From: Zeaxanthinibacter enoshimensis
Lineage (GTDB): Bacteria > Bacteroidota > Bacteroidia > Flavobacteriales > Flavobacteriaceae
Direction of reading: 5' to 3'
NCBI RefSeq assembly: GCF_004362865.1
Contig: NZ_SNYI01000001.1
Span: 558,001 to 622,000, forward strand
DNA: 64,000 nt
Shown one piece after another: positions 18,032 to 26,929 of the stretch. The first letter of the stretch is position 1; every line of letters begins with the position of its first letter. A program made the position numbers and the translations under genes. Under the pieces are notes generated by a model. The model was not told the origin of the DNA. It searched no databases and saw only the letters and a list, made by a program, of their open reading frames with translations.

Positions 18032-19350
18032 TGACAAAACCAAACAGTATTTTTTGGAATTATATACTTTCCAGTATACTCATATTCCTCTTATTTTTTA
18101 AAGGTTCCGCTCAAGAAGGATTAGCATATTCAACGCCCCAAAAGGAGGGCTTGGACAGGGAGCTGTTACATGCCAAAGCCGACAGTATTATAACAAATGG
18201 TATAAAAAAAGAAGCCTTTCCAGGGGCCCAGGTACTGGTGGCTAAAAGCGGGAAGATCATTTTTCACGAAGTCTACGGATACCATACCTATGACAGTATT
18301 CAGAAGGTGGATAAAACGGATCTCTACGACCTGGCTTCTGTAACCAAAATAATGGGGCCTTTACCGGCCCTGATGAAACTGGTGGAAGAAGGAAAACTGG
18401 ATCTTGATGCTCCCTTTTCCCAGTATTGGAAACCCTGGAAACGACGAAAGGATAAACGCGATATTACCCTGAGAGAACTCCTCGCGCACCAGGCTGGTAT
18501 GCAACCTTATATTGTGTTCCTCAACGAGGTGCTTGATGACGGGAAACCGAAGCGGCGCTTTGTCCGCTCTGTCCCCTCTGACCGTTTTTCGGCCCAGGCA
18601 TATGACTCAATCTTTATAAAGAACAGTTTTTCCCGTAAAATGTTCCGGAAGATCAACCGTTCCCCGGTGAAGGCGGAAAAGGAATACCTCTATTCCGGGC
18701 TCGCCTCACTTATCTACCCCCAACTCATTGAAGACCTGACAGGTGATTCCTATGAATACTACCTGAAGAAACATTTCTATTTGCCGCTGGGATGCCCTTC
18801 CCTCGTATATACGCCTGAGCGTATAGGCTTTCCGAATGCCATCGTACCCACAGAATTTGACACCCTATTCCGTCACGACCTGACCAGGGGTTGGGTACAC
18901 GATGAAAACGCCTCTCTTATGGGAGGGGTTTCAGGAAATGCCGGGCTGTTTGGTACAGCGATGGACCTGGGAAGGATGATGCAGTTCTACCAAAACTTTG
19001 GCTGGCTGGGTAACGAGCAAATTCTGCAGAAAGAAACAGTAAAAGAATTTATCCGGGTTCAATACCCCGATAATGATAACCGGAGGGGACTGGGCTTTGA
19101 CAAACCGCTGCTGAATAATTCCGAATTGCCATTAGAAGAAGCCTACCCGGCTCCGGCCGCCAGTAAGGCTAGCTTCGGGCATAGCGGATTTACAGGGACT
19201 TTTGTATGGGCCGATCCTGAGAAGGAATTGGTCTTTATTTTCTTATCCAACCGGGTCTACCCGGACAGAAGCCACCGTATGCTCTATGAACTCAATATCA
19301 GGACTGCACTTCACCAACTCTTCTATGAGAGTCAACTTTCATCGTATTAG
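18031..19350 (+). CDS. Secreted serine hydrolase (beta-lactamase/PBP-like)
   Basis: A 439-residue class-C-like serine hydrolase with an N-terminal signal or anchor segment (hydrophobic residues ~10-26, ending KGSAQ). The catalytic motif SVTK (S-x-x-K) is in DLASVTKIMGP, the Tyr motif is in EYLYSGLASL, and the third box is GHSGFTGTF. Such proteins hydrolyse esters or peptides, sometimes of the cell wall; resistance to beta-lactams should not be assumed. The ATG overlaps the hemB stop by one base (TAATG), so it is coupled to the haem operon. A second, unrelated-looking serine hydrolase sits at 48-49 kb. Confidence 0.88.
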   Translation: MTKPNSIFWNYILSSILIFLLFFKGSAQEGLAYSTPQKEGLDRELLHAKADSIITNGIKKEAFPGAQVLVAKSGKIIFHEVYGYHTYDSIQKVDKTDLYDLASVTKIMGPLPALMKLVEEGKLDLDAPFSQYWKPWKRRKDKRDITLRELLAHQAGMQPYIVFLNEVLDDGKPKRRFVRSVPSDRFSAQAYDSIFIKNSFSRKMFRKINRSPVKAEKEYLYSGLASLIYPQLIEDLTGDSYEYYLKKHFYLPLGCPSLVYTPERIGFPNAIVPTEFDTLFRHDLTRGWVHDENASLMGGVSGNAGLFGTAMDLGRMMQFYQNFGWLGNEQILQKETVKEFIRVQYPDNDNRRGLGFDKPLLNNSELPLEEAYPAPAASKASFGHSGFTGTFVWADPEKELVFIFLSNRVYPDRSHRMLYELNIRTALHQLFYESQLSSY

Positions 19351-19401
19351 CAGAAAAAGTCTGCTCATATTATTACTATCTTGCCCCTTAAATACTATCC
19401 A

Positions 19402-20505
19402 ATGGGGTTATTGATCTTTTATGCTTTTATCTCGATCTTCTTTTCCTTTCTCTGCTCTATCCTTGAAGCGGTACTGCTGAGTATTACGCCCACCTTCATA
19501 AATGTGAAAAAGAAAGAAGGAAAATCCTACGCAGTGGTGTTGGAGACCTTAAAAAAAGACGTCGACAAGCCTCTGATAGCTATACTAACGCTGAATACTA
19601 TTGCTCACACCGTGGGAGCCATCCTGGTAGGGGTTCAGGCCAAGGCGGTTTATGCCGATCGCTTCGGAAGCAGTACAACAGAGATATGGGGTATTACGTT
19701 TTCCGAGGAATTAATGGTGGGTGTGGTCTCCACCATCATGACACTACTGATCCTTATCGCCTCTGAGATCATTCCGAAAACCATCGGTGCTACATTCTGG
19801 AAACAACTGGCCAATTTTGCAGCCCGCACCCTGAACATTATGGTATGGATCCTGAAATGGACCGGTATTTTATGGGTTCTCCAGCTATTTACCCGACTCA
19901 TCGGGGATAAGAGCGCACATGGCAGCGTACTCAGTCGCGAGGATTTTTCTGCTATGACAGAAATTGCCGAGGAGGAAGGCGTATTTGAAAAGAACGAAAG
20001 TGCTGTAATTCAGAACCTGCTTCGTTTTAACGAAGTATGGGTAAAGGATATCATGACTCCCAGGGCTGTGATGAAAATTGCCAAGGAATCCATGACGATC
20101 CGGGAATTCTACGAAAAGAATCCTAAGATGAGGTTTTCACGTATCCCTGTGTACGGTGAACGGGTAGATGTGATCACCGGGTTTGTCCTAAAGGATAACA
20201 TACTGGAAGAGATGATCAATGGGAATGGTGACACCCCGTTGGCTGACATACGCAGGGAACTCCTGGTCACTAAAAGAAATACCCCCATCCCGCAGTTATT
20301 TGATACCCTGATCAATCAACGGGAACACATTGCCCTGGTAGTGGACGAGTACGGATCGGTTAGCGGATTGGTAACCATGGAAGATGTGATAGAGACCCTG
20401 TTAGGCCTGGAGATCATGGACGAGAGCGACAATGTAGCAGATCTTCAACTCCTGGCACGTAAAAACTGGGAAGACCGCGCAAAGCGCAGCGGCATTATCG
20501 AATAG
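19402..20505 (+). CDS. CNNM/CBS-domain membrane protein (hemolysin-C/CorC-like)
   Basis: A 367-residue protein from the ATG at 19402; an upstream TTG would add seven residues. The first ~180 residues form a CNNM (DUF21) membrane domain, including LEAVLLSITPTFI and SEIIPKTIGATFW. A CBS pair follows: FNEVWVKDIMTPRAVM with FSRIPVYG, then HIALVVDEYGSVSGLVTMED with VIETLLGLEIMDE. The usual C-terminal CorC_HlyC domain is absent. Relatives export Mg2+ or other divalent cations; the hemolysin name is historical. It is 51 bp downstream of the serine hydrolase and ends the haem gene cluster, one base before the convergent lipoprotein gene. Confidence 0.92.
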   Translation: MGLLIFYAFISIFFSFLCSILEAVLLSITPTFINVKKKEGKSYAVVLETLKKDVDKPLIAILTLNTIAHTVGAILVGVQAKAVYADRFGSSTTEIWGITFSEELMVGVVSTIMTLLILIASEIIPKTIGATFWKQLANFAARTLNIMVWILKWTGILWVLQLFTRLIGDKSAHGSVLSREDFSAMTEIAEEEGVFEKNESAVIQNLLRFNEVWVKDIMTPRAVMKIAKESMTIREFYEKNPKMRFSRIPVYGERVDVITGFVLKDNILEEMINGNGDTPLADIRRELLVTKRNTPIPQLFDTLINQREHIALVVDEYGSVSGLVTMEDVIETLLGLEIMDESDNVADLQLLARKNWEDRAKRSGIIE

Positions 20506-20506
20506 T

Positions 20507-21625
20507 TCAGTTTCGCTCCATAATAAATGAAGGTGCAAAAGGAAAGGTGATCCGCTCCAGCAGCTCTCCTGCTTCACTGATAAGTAAGATCCCTCCCCTT
20601 ACCTCCGGCTCCTGCCGGTCTTCGTAATACCCCACGGCAAACATCTTGCTCCCCGGTAAATAATTGACGAAAGTCAGCCTGAGATCCTGCATAAGTTCAG
20701 CGGATACGGCGTTCTCAATAGATGGCATATCAAGGATGGTATTACCACCCCCGGTAAAATCATAGATGGCCGGGGCAAATGGAACTGCGGCGGGCTGGGC
20801 ATAAAAATGAGTATAGAACATTCGCCCTGCGACCATGGAAGCCTGCAGTGGCCCCGGTTCAAAGAACCGGTTCACATTAAAACTGTATTCCTCCAGCAGC
20901 TGTATACTATTAAAATCATAAACCTCCAGGTTGTAATCATTTTCCAGCGTCCTGCGGACCAACGCTATATTTCCAGATTCTTCCAGGAATATGCTGGGAA
21001 CTCCTGTTCCAAGATCTAACTGCTGCAGCAGTATCCCCTGCCGGGTATCTATAACAGCCAACTTATATATCCCGTCTGTGCCCAGGTATGGCACCAGTAA
21101 TCGGTTCTCCCGGTATATAGGATCATATGCCTCCCGGATATTAAAAGCAATACTGAGATCAGCTTGTACCTCCGCAGCAAGGTCCAGTATCTGCACGAAG
21201 AGGTTCTTACTACCCCGGGGACTATAGTAGGCCATGAATACCTGGCTGGCCGATGCAGTCCCCCAGGTTACCGAACGTTCCCCGGTAATTGGGTAAAAAT
21301 TCTGCAGGTACCTGGGCGAATTACCTCCTACCTCCAGCTGCAGCGCTGAAAAATAACCGTTGCCAACACTGAAGAAGGTCAGCAATTCTCCATCCTGTCT
21401 CAAGGTTAAAAAATTAGGAGGGAGCTGGTATTCCTCGCTTAAATTGAGCAGAACGCCGGTCCCTGTTTCAGCCCGGTAATTATAGCGATACACATTCCCG
21501 AGATCTTCCCCAATCACGGTCAGGTCAGTTAATTGGGGCTCAGTTCTGCCGGATTGTTCTAGGTCATCAGAGTTGCACCCAACCAGTATTAGAACCAGTA
21601 AAAGAGCAAGATATGAGAGTTTCAT
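20507..21625 (-). CDS. Lipoprotein of unknown function, propeller-like
   Basis: 372 residues from the ATG at 21625, which starts a clean lipoprotein signal (MKLSYLALLLVLILVGC). An ATG 39 bp upstream would spoil it. The mature part is beta-rich with repeated short segments ending in aromatic and acidic residues, suggesting a beta-propeller, but I recognise no family. It is convergent with the CNNM gene (one-base gap) and has a TATCTTTA box about 20 bp upstream on its strand. It is monocistronic. Confidence 0.75.
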   Translation of the reverse strand: MKLSYLALLLVLILVGCNSDDLEQSGRTEPQLTDLTVIGEDLGNVYRYNYRAETGTGVLLNLSEEYQLPPNFLTLRQDGELLTFFSVGNGYFSALQLEVGGNSPRYLQNFYPITGERSVTWGTASASQVFMAYYSPRGSKNLFVQILDLAAEVQADLSIAFNIREAYDPIYRENRLLVPYLGTDGIYKLAVIDTRQGILLQQLDLGTGVPSIFLEESGNIALVRRTLENDYNLEVYDFNSIQLLEEYSFNVNRFFEPGPLQASMVAGRMFYTHFYAQPAAVPFAPAIYDFTGGGNTILDMPSIENAVSAELMQDLRLTFVNYLPGSKMFAVGYYEDRQEPEVRGGILLISEAGELLERITFPFAPSFIMERN

Positions 21626-21774
21626 AGCTTTTTTTATTAAAGATAACCAATATATGTACTGCACATTTACAGGAAATTAAATGCTTCCCGGGCCTGCAGG
21701 TTCTTTACATTAAATCATTGTACATTTAGTATCGATCAAGATTAAAACACCCCCTCTTAAGACAACTAAAAACC

Positions 21775-22488
21775 ATGTTAAAGAAAATATTACTGGACAA
21801 AATTCTGTTCCTGGATATTGAAACCGTGCCGGAATTCAGGGATTACGAGGAAATGGACGAAGAGAAAAAGGAACTTTGGGCACACAAGTCCCGCTACCAA
21901 AGAAAGGACGATCTGAGCCCCGAAGAATTTTATGAAAGTGCAGGGATCTGGGCCGAATTCGGACGTATCATCTGTATCTCTGTGGGTTATTTCGTCCTCA
22001 AGGGAGATACGAGGAATTTCCGGGTAACCACTTTTCACGGAACAGAGGTTAAGATCCTCAAAAAATTCAAGCAATTGCTCGCACAGCATTTCAGCGGACC
22101 TCAGCATCTTCTCTGTGCACATAACGGGAAGGAATTTGATTTCCCGTATATAGCACGCCGGATGATCATCCATAATATTCCGCTCCCCTACAAACTGGAT
22201 CTCTTTGGTAAGAAGCCCTGGGAAGTTCCTCACCTCGATACAATGGAGCTCTGGAAGTTTGGGGATTACAAGCACTATACTTCGCTAAAACTCCTGGCAA
22301 ATATTTTTGGTATTCCTTCTCCCAAAGAAGATATTGACGGCAGTATGGTGCGCGATGTATTCTACGAGGATGGGGACCTGGAACGGATTATCACCTACTG
22401 TGAACTGGATGTAGTCACCCTTGCCCAGGTTTTCCTCAGGTTACGTAATGATGAGCTCCTGGATGATGAGGAGATCAGGCGGGTTTAA
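21775..22488 (+). CDS. DEDDy 3'-5' exonuclease (RNase H-like superfamily)
   Basis: A 237-residue predicted 3'-5' exonuclease. The first motif FLDIETVPEF gives Asp14 and Glu16. The second, CAHNGKEFDFPYIARRM, supplies an Asp near residue 120. The third, YCELDVVTLAQVFLRL, supplies the last Asp plus a Tyr, the DEDDy arrangement. Such stand-alone domains in Bacteroidota are often annotated as polysaccharide-biosynthesis exonucleases without good evidence. The substrate (RNA or DNA) is unknown. hflX lies 139 bp downstream on the same strand with its own promoter box. Confidence 0.88.
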   Translation: MLKKILLDKILFLDIETVPEFRDYEEMDEEKKELWAHKSRYQRKDDLSPEEFYESAGIWAEFGRIICISVGYFVLKGDTRNFRVTTFHGTEVKILKKFKQLLAQHFSGPQHLLCAHNGKEFDFPYIARRMIIHNIPLPYKLDLFGKKPWEVPHLDTMELWKFGDYKHYTSLKLLANIFGIPSPKEDIDGSMVRDVFYEDGDLERIITYCELDVVTLAQVFLRLRNDELLDDEEIRRV

Positions 22489-22603
22489 GTTCACTGGTAG
22501 CCAACTTTTATAGGATAATTTAACCTACTGATTCCAGTCCCAGGGGACGATCAGAACACGATTGAGTTCCTAAAATAACAAAAAACGATACTCCAAGAAT
22601 GCT

Positions 22604-22611
22604 TAGATTTG
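22604..22611 (+). promoter_or_regulatory. Candidate hflX -7 box
   Basis: TAGATTTG fits the Bacteroidota TAnnTTTG box, 16 bp before the hflX ATG. No convincing TTTG lies at the matching upstream spacing. Confidence 0.4.
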
Positions 22612-22627
22612 TACTTTACCGAGGACT

Positions 22628-23854
22628 ATGTTAGAAAAGAAAACCACAGATTTAGAGAGTGCCGTCCTGGTTGGCGTTATTACGCAGCAACAGAAGGAGG
22701 ATAAAGTCCAGGAATACCTGGATGAATTAGAATTTCTCACTTATACTGCCGGGGGAGAGGTAAAGAATCGGTTCGTACAGCGAATAGACCTGCCAAACCC
22801 AAAAACGTATATAGGGAGTGGGAAAATGGAAGAGATTGCCGCCTATGTAAAGGAACACGAAGTAGGGGCCATAATTTTTGATGATGAACTGAGCCCGGCA
22901 CAGCAGAACAATATTGAAAAACTTCTCAAGATAAAGGTGCTGGACCGTACCGGCCTGATCCTGGATATTTTTGCACAGCGGGCCCAGACCAGTTATGCCC
23001 GCACACAAGTAGAACTTGCCCAATACGAATACTTGCTGCCACGCCTGACCGGGATGTGGACTCACCTTGAGCGCCAGCGAGGAGGTATCGGGATGCGCGG
23101 ACCCGGTGAAACGGAGATAGAAACTGACCGTAGGATCGTCAGGGATCGGATTTCTTTACTGAAGAAAAAATTAAAGAAAATAGACCGTCAAATGGAGACC
23201 CAAAGGGGCAACCGGGGAGCCCTGGTTCGTGTCGCCCTGGTCGGGTATACCAACGTAGGGAAGTCGACCCTTATGAATGTGATCAGTAAGAGTGAAGTTT
23301 TTGCGGAGAACAAACTGTTTGCTACCCTCGATACCACGGTGCGTAAAGTAGTGATCGGGAATCTCCCCTTCTTATTGAGTGATACTGTAGGATTTATCAG
23401 GAAACTGCCCACCCAGCTTGTAGAAAGCTTTAAAAGTACGTTGGACGAGGTTCGGGAAGCAGACCTGCTGCTGCATGTAGTAGATATCTCCCATCCCAAT
23501 TTTGAAGAGCATATCGCTTCAGTCAATGAAACCCTCAAGGATATCGACAGTGTTCAAAAACGTACCATAATGGTATTTAACAAGATTGACCAGTACGAGC
23601 ATGAACTGATCGAGGAAGATGATCTGGTTACCATTAAAACCGGTAAACATTTTACAATAGCTGACTGGAAGCGTACCTGGATGGAAAGGCTTGGAGACAA
23701 CGCAATATTTATTTCCGCCTTGAACAGGGAGAATATGGAAGAGTTCAGGAAGAGGGTCTATAACGAAGTGAGAGACATACATGTAAGCAGGTTTCCTTAC
23801 AATAATTTCCTCTACCCGGAAAACCTTGATGCCTATTCGGAAGACTCCAATTAA
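22628..23854 (+). CDS. hflX: GTPase HflX
   Basis: A ribosome-associated GTPase that splits stalled or hibernating ribosomes under stress. The 408 residues comprise the N-terminal HflX domain (KTYIGSGKMEEI; FDDELSPAQQNNIEK), a basic helical linker with GGIGMRGPGETEIETDRR, and the G domain: G1 GYTNVGKSTL, G3 DTVGFIRKLP, G4 NKID. The C-terminus is the usual short extension. It is followed by 228 bp without a gene and a strong bidirectional terminator. Confidence 0.97.
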   Translation: MLEKKTTDLESAVLVGVITQQQKEDKVQEYLDELEFLTYTAGGEVKNRFVQRIDLPNPKTYIGSGKMEEIAAYVKEHEVGAIIFDDELSPAQQNNIEKLLKIKVLDRTGLILDIFAQRAQTSYARTQVELAQYEYLLPRLTGMWTHLERQRGGIGMRGPGETEIETDRRIVRDRISLLKKKLKKIDRQMETQRGNRGALVRVALVGYTNVGKSTLMNVISKSEVFAENKLFATLDTTVRKVVIGNLPFLLSDTVGFIRKLPTQLVESFKSTLDEVREADLLLHVVDISHPNFEEHIASVNETLKDIDSVQKRTIMVFNKIDQYEHELIEEDDLVTIKTGKHFTIADWKRTWMERLGDNAIFISALNRENMEEFRKRVYNEVRDIHVSRFPYNNFLYPENLDAYSEDSN

Positions 23855-23961
23855 CGTCATTCATCGAGAAAATTTACCTTTCATATTTTTCACAACAACC
23901 AGCCGCAGGTTCACAACATAATTTGAACAAAAACGGGAAAGGGATCGTATATTTACTCCAG

Positions 23962-24112
23962 TGATTAAGTGATAGTGTTTATCCCCAAATCAGACTCTGA
24001 AACTTAAATTAACACGCTAGGACCCCAAATCGATATTAGCGTACAAGTACAAAGCCAATCCAAAGGCAAACAACCTACTATTAAAAAACCCGCTCAGTGA
24101 GCGGGTTTTTTT
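23962..24112 (+). ncRNA. Candidate small RNA downstream of hflX
   Basis: TTTG (23922-23925), 22 bp, TATATTTA (23948-23955) resembles a promoter and would start a transcript near 23962. It would run ~150 nt to the strong terminator at 24087-24107. No open frame of note lies inside. It contains CCCCAAATC twice with a 40-bp period (23983, 24023) and small hairpins (TCAGA/TCTGA; CGCTA/TAGCG). It could equally be the 3' untranslated region of hflX. Confidence 0.3.
24083..24112. terminator. Bidirectional intrinsic terminator
   Basis: A perfect hairpin, AACCCGCTCA/GTGAGCGGGTT, flanked by A-run and T-run on either side. It lies between hflX (plus) and the DUF3078 gene (minus) and can serve both. Confidence 0.92.
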
Positions 24113-24128
24113 ATGATGGGTAATAAGT

Positions 24129-25055
24129 TCAGAACGCATAACTGAGTCCCAGCCTCCAGTAAGACTGTAGTTCATTATCTACTGTATCAAAGGTAGCGTC
24201 GGTTTCACCGAGCGTATTAACGGTATAATTCAGCGCTTCCTGCTTACTGTTCCTCAACCCGAAATCAAAACCAACCCCTATCATTTTCCACAGGGTATAG
24301 GCGAAAGAGTTAGTCCAGGTCCAGTTAGACAGATCGCCGCTTTCGTAGCTTTGGAAAAGAGAGAGGTTACTTTTAAAATTAATGGCGCCGAGCTGCCGGG
24401 TATAATCTGCCACAATTTTAGCTCCCAGGGAAGAATTAAAGATATTATCACCACTGCTGAATACGAAGTTGTAGTTCAGTGGGTGGATCACCACCACCAG
24501 GTTATCCAAAGGCGTCCAGGTACCCCCGACACCCAAATCAAGGTAGCCCGGGTCATTGAAATTGCTCAGGATTGTAGTCCGGTACTCCCCTAATGCCGAT
24601 GCGGCGAAGGTCTTACTGAGATTCCGACCATAAAGGGACGAGATATTAAAAACATCCGTGGCCTGCCGGAATTCGTCAGAATCTGTCGGATCGTCTTCGT
24701 TATCAAGTTTGACCCATTGCAGGTTTATATTTGCAGAATTACGCCAGAAATAGTTGTCCTGTTTCAGGTTGGCGTAGGCATTGACGGAAACCCCGATATT
24801 CCCGGAAGAGTTATTAGGCACCCCCTGGGCATACCAGTTATTAAAGTTTGCAATATTAACGCCAATAGTTCCAAAGGCGCCCTTACGCCAGCCCGGCATG
24901 GCATCCAGCTTGGCCTGTATGGCATTTACCCTGCCTTGTATAGCTGCAATTGAATCTTTCTTAGCTGCCTTCGCCGTTCGTAGCTCTTCTGCAGTCTGGC
25001 CCATAGCGATTACGGTACCGGCTATAAAAGCCAATACGAGCATAAAATTTTTCAT
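24129..25055 (-). CDS. DUF3078 outer-membrane-like protein
   Basis: 308 residues with a signal peptide (ending VIAMGQ), a short Ala/Lys-rich coiled segment (residues ~22-52) and a beta-rich remainder with alternating aromatic residues ending YWRLGLSYAF. The terminal Phe is typical of outer-membrane barrels. It matches my recollection of DUF3078, a Bacteroidota family of unknown function. It is the last gene of the SUF-associated minus-strand series, 71 bp after the DUF2480 gene, and is followed by the bidirectional terminator. Confidence 0.8.
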   Translation of the reverse strand: MKNFMLVLAFIAGTVIAMGQTAEELRTAKAAKKDSIAAIQGRVNAIQAKLDAMPGWRKGAFGTIGVNIANFNNWYAQGVPNNSSGNIGVSVNAYANLKQDNYFWRNSANINLQWVKLDNEDDPTDSDEFRQATDVFNISSLYGRNLSKTFAASALGEYRTTILSNFNDPGYLDLGVGGTWTPLDNLVVVIHPLNYNFVFSSGDNIFNSSLGAKIVADYTRQLGAINFKSNLSLFQSYESGDLSNWTWTNSFAYTLWKMIGVGFDFGLRNSKQEALNYTVNTLGETDATFDTVDNELQSYWRLGLSYAF

Positions 25056-25126
25056 AATGATCAGTGTTAAGAGTTGTGTGTTGCTTAAAGATAAGGAATA
25101 TGCGGGGACAGCTTTGAGCTGTATTC

Positions 25127-25633
25127 CTATTTTCTCTTAACCAGGGGGACAGAAGAGCAGGCTTCACCGTACATCACACTCTTGGCGACCTGCTGGATTT
25201 TATTTGTTGCCCAGATATAGGCATTGGGCGGCACCGGCTTATTACTACATCCCTTGATGATAACCGGCTTACCTTCCAGGTGGCTCACATCCAGGGATTC
25301 TATTACTCCCTGGTACAGGCTGGTTTCCAGGTCCTCTAAACTCCCGACTACTATTTTCCTGGCAAAAGGTTGCAGACGAGTACTGACCAGCATATAAGCC
25401 CAACCGGGGATGATGGCATCTGAAGAACAATACAATGCTACGTATGCATCCTGGTAATCCGGCCAGTGATGGGCCTCAACCTGTGTCCGGAAATCTTTCT
25501 CCTTCAGGATGATCCCCTCGTAAAGCCAGTCGGCAATATCCAGCGCAACCCTCCTGCCCGGGAGGTAATGATCCTCCAGGTCAAATGTGACCAGCTTACT
25601 CTGGGAAACCCTGTTGATGATCTCTTCAGCCAT
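25127..25633 (-). CDS. DUF2480 family protein
   Basis: A 168-residue cytoplasmic protein, recognised as DUF2480 from its compact, well-conserved form (VTFDLEDHYLPGRRVALDI near the start, KGCSNKPVPPNAY near the end). The family is confined to Bacteroidota and typically sits beside sufE and the DUF59 gene. Function is unknown. The three cysteines (in YCSSDA, KGCSN and EACSS) are compatible with, but do not prove, a role in Fe-S or sulphur handling. It is 23 bp downstream of sufT. Confidence 0.85.
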   Translation of the reverse strand: MAEEIINRVSQSKLVTFDLEDHYLPGRRVALDIADWLYEGIILKEKDFRTQVEAHHWPDYQDAYVALYCSSDAIIPGWAYMLVSTRLQPFARKIVVGSLEDLETSLYQGVIESLDVSHLEGKPVIIKGCSNKPVPPNAYIWATNKIQQVAKSVMYGEACSSVPLVKRK

Positions 25634-25656
25634 ATCTATTGTAGTTGTGTTCTGGA

Positions 25657-25983
25657 TTATAACAGGCCCAGTTCTAATTTAGCCTCTTCACTCATCAGTT
25701 CCTGTGTCCAGGGCGGATCAAAGGTTATTTCCACTTCAGCATCGGAAACTGCATCCAGGGATTTTACCTTTTCCTCGACTTCTACCGGGAGTGTCTCTGC
25801 CACGGGGCAGTTAGGCGAGGTCAGGGTCATCAGTATCTTCACTTCCCTGTCCTCGTTGACAAAAACGTCGTAAATCAGACCTAACTCGTAGATATCCACC
25901 GGGATCTCGGGGTCGTAAATGGTCTTCAGAACTTTTACTATTTTTTCACCCAGCTCCTGGGTGTCTATGGTGGTCTCACTCAT
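25657..25983 (-). CDS. sufT: SufT-type DUF59 (MIP18) Fe-S assembly factor
   Basis: A 108-residue DUF59 protein: VLKTIYDPEIPVDIYELGLI at the start of the domain, LTSPNCPVAETLP with the conserved Cys, and ITFDPPWTQELMSEEA at the end. DUF59/SufT proteins support maturation of Fe-S proteins. It lies between sufE (6 bp upstream) and the DUF2480 gene, which strongly supports the role. Confidence 0.93.
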   Translation of the reverse strand: MSETTIDTQELGEKIVKVLKTIYDPEIPVDIYELGLIYDVFVNEDREVKILMTLTSPNCPVAETLPVEVEEKVKSLDAVSDAEVEITFDPPWTQELMSEEAKLELGLL

Positions 25984-25989
25984 GATTTC

Positions 25990-26412
25990 TTAATTTAATT
26001 GTGTCTGGTAAGCAACCGCGTATAATTTTAATTGTTTGATCATACTGACCAAACCATTTGCCCGGGTTGGCGACAGGTGTTCTTTCAACCCGATCTCATC
26101 AATGTACGCAGTATCGGCTTCTATGATATCCTTTGGCTTCTGGTGGCTGAAAGCACGGATCAGGATCGCTATTATTCCCTTGGTAATGATAGCATCACTA
26201 TCTGCAGTAAAAACCAGCTTATCCCCATCCAGTTCTGCGTGTACCCACACCTTGCTCTGGCAGCCTTTTATAAGGTTGTCATCGGTCTTGTAGGCCTCGT
26301 CTATCAGGGGAAGGGATTTACCCAGTTCTATCATGTATTCGTAGCGCTGCATCCAGTCATCGAACATGGAAAATTCGTCTACGATCTCCTCTTGTATCTC
26401 TTGTATGCTCAT
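25990..26412 (-). CDS. sufE: SufE-family sulphur acceptor
   Basis: Accepts persulphide sulphur from SufS and passes it to the SufBCD scaffold. 140 residues from the Met at 26412; an ATG nine bases earlier gives MHV plus the same frame. The domain has FSMFDDWMQRYEYMIELGK at its start and the acceptor Cys in LIKGCQSKVWV (near residue 51). It follows the small exported-protein gene by 20 bp and precedes sufT by 6 bp, so these genes are probably co-transcribed. It is separated from the main suf operon by the metalloprotease gene. Confidence 0.96.
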   Translation of the reverse strand: MSIQEIQEEIVDEFSMFDDWMQRYEYMIELGKSLPLIDEAYKTDDNLIKGCQSKVWVHAELDGDKLVFTADSDAIITKGIIAILIRAFSHQKPKDIIEADTAYIDEIGLKEHLSPTRANGLVSMIKQLKLYAVAYQTQLN

Positions 26413-26432
26413 TACATGCAAAAGTACGACAT

Positions 26433-26876
26433 CTATTCCTCGGATTCAACTATAACTGCAAGGGACTGCATTTTATTAATCAGCGACTTAAGATCTTTCG
26501 GGACCTTGTTCTGATCAAATTCCGGGGTCTGATAGGATTTGCCTCCATGACAGACACGCAGCTGCGCGATCGCTGATTTATCCCTAGCAGAATCATCGAT
26601 GTAGGTATTGATATCAGGCAGGTCCTTTAATTCTATACCGGATAGTATATTTCGTATTTCCATCCAGGTGTCTTGCGGCAGGGTGCCCTCTGCTGCCACC
26701 TGCCTGTCCCTGCTGTGAAATACCTTGATCACAGGTTCCTGCAGGGCAATTTCATAATAATATCCCCTGGAACTAGCCGTGTAATAGACCCGAAGCGGGG
26801 TGTCCTGCTCCTGGGCCGATGCGTGGAACTCTTTACTGAATCCAAAAAAGAGCGTAAAAATGATCAGATATTTCAT
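26433..26876 (-). CDS. Small exported protein of unknown function before sufE
   Basis: 147 residues with an N-terminal signal sequence (hydrophobic residues ~3-13, probable cleavage after HASAQ). The mature part has no family I recognise and contains one cysteine (RVCHGG). It is the first gene of the sufE-sufT-DUF2480 series. An intrinsic terminator ends only 27 bp upstream of its ATG, so its expression may depend on read-through or on a weak promoter (TATTTTAA) inside that gap. Confidence 0.7.
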   Translation of the reverse strand: MKYLIIFTLFFGFSKEFHASAQEQDTPLRVYYTASSRGYYYEIALQEPVIKVFHSRDRQVAAEGTLPQDTWMEIRNILSGIELKDLPDINTYIDDSARDKSAIAQLRVCHGGKSYQTPEFDQNKVPKDLKSLINKMQSLAVIVESEE

Positions 26877-26903
26877 GGGGATACTGTTGTTTCTTAAAAT
26901 ACG

Positions 26904-26929
26904 AAAAAAAGGCGCCCAACGGACGCCTT
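26904..26929 (-). terminator. Intrinsic terminator just upstream of a coding start
   Basis: Minus-strand hairpin AAGGCGTCC/GGGCGCCTT with a GTT loop (one internal mismatch), followed by seven Ts. It ends 27 bp before the ATG of the 147-residue exported protein. Confidence 0.85.

Noticed and set aside
18031-19350. Beta-lactam resistance gene
   Set aside because: The catalytic boxes are present, but they are shared by many serine hydrolases. Nothing indicates antibiotic hydrolysis, and the gene is coupled to hemB.
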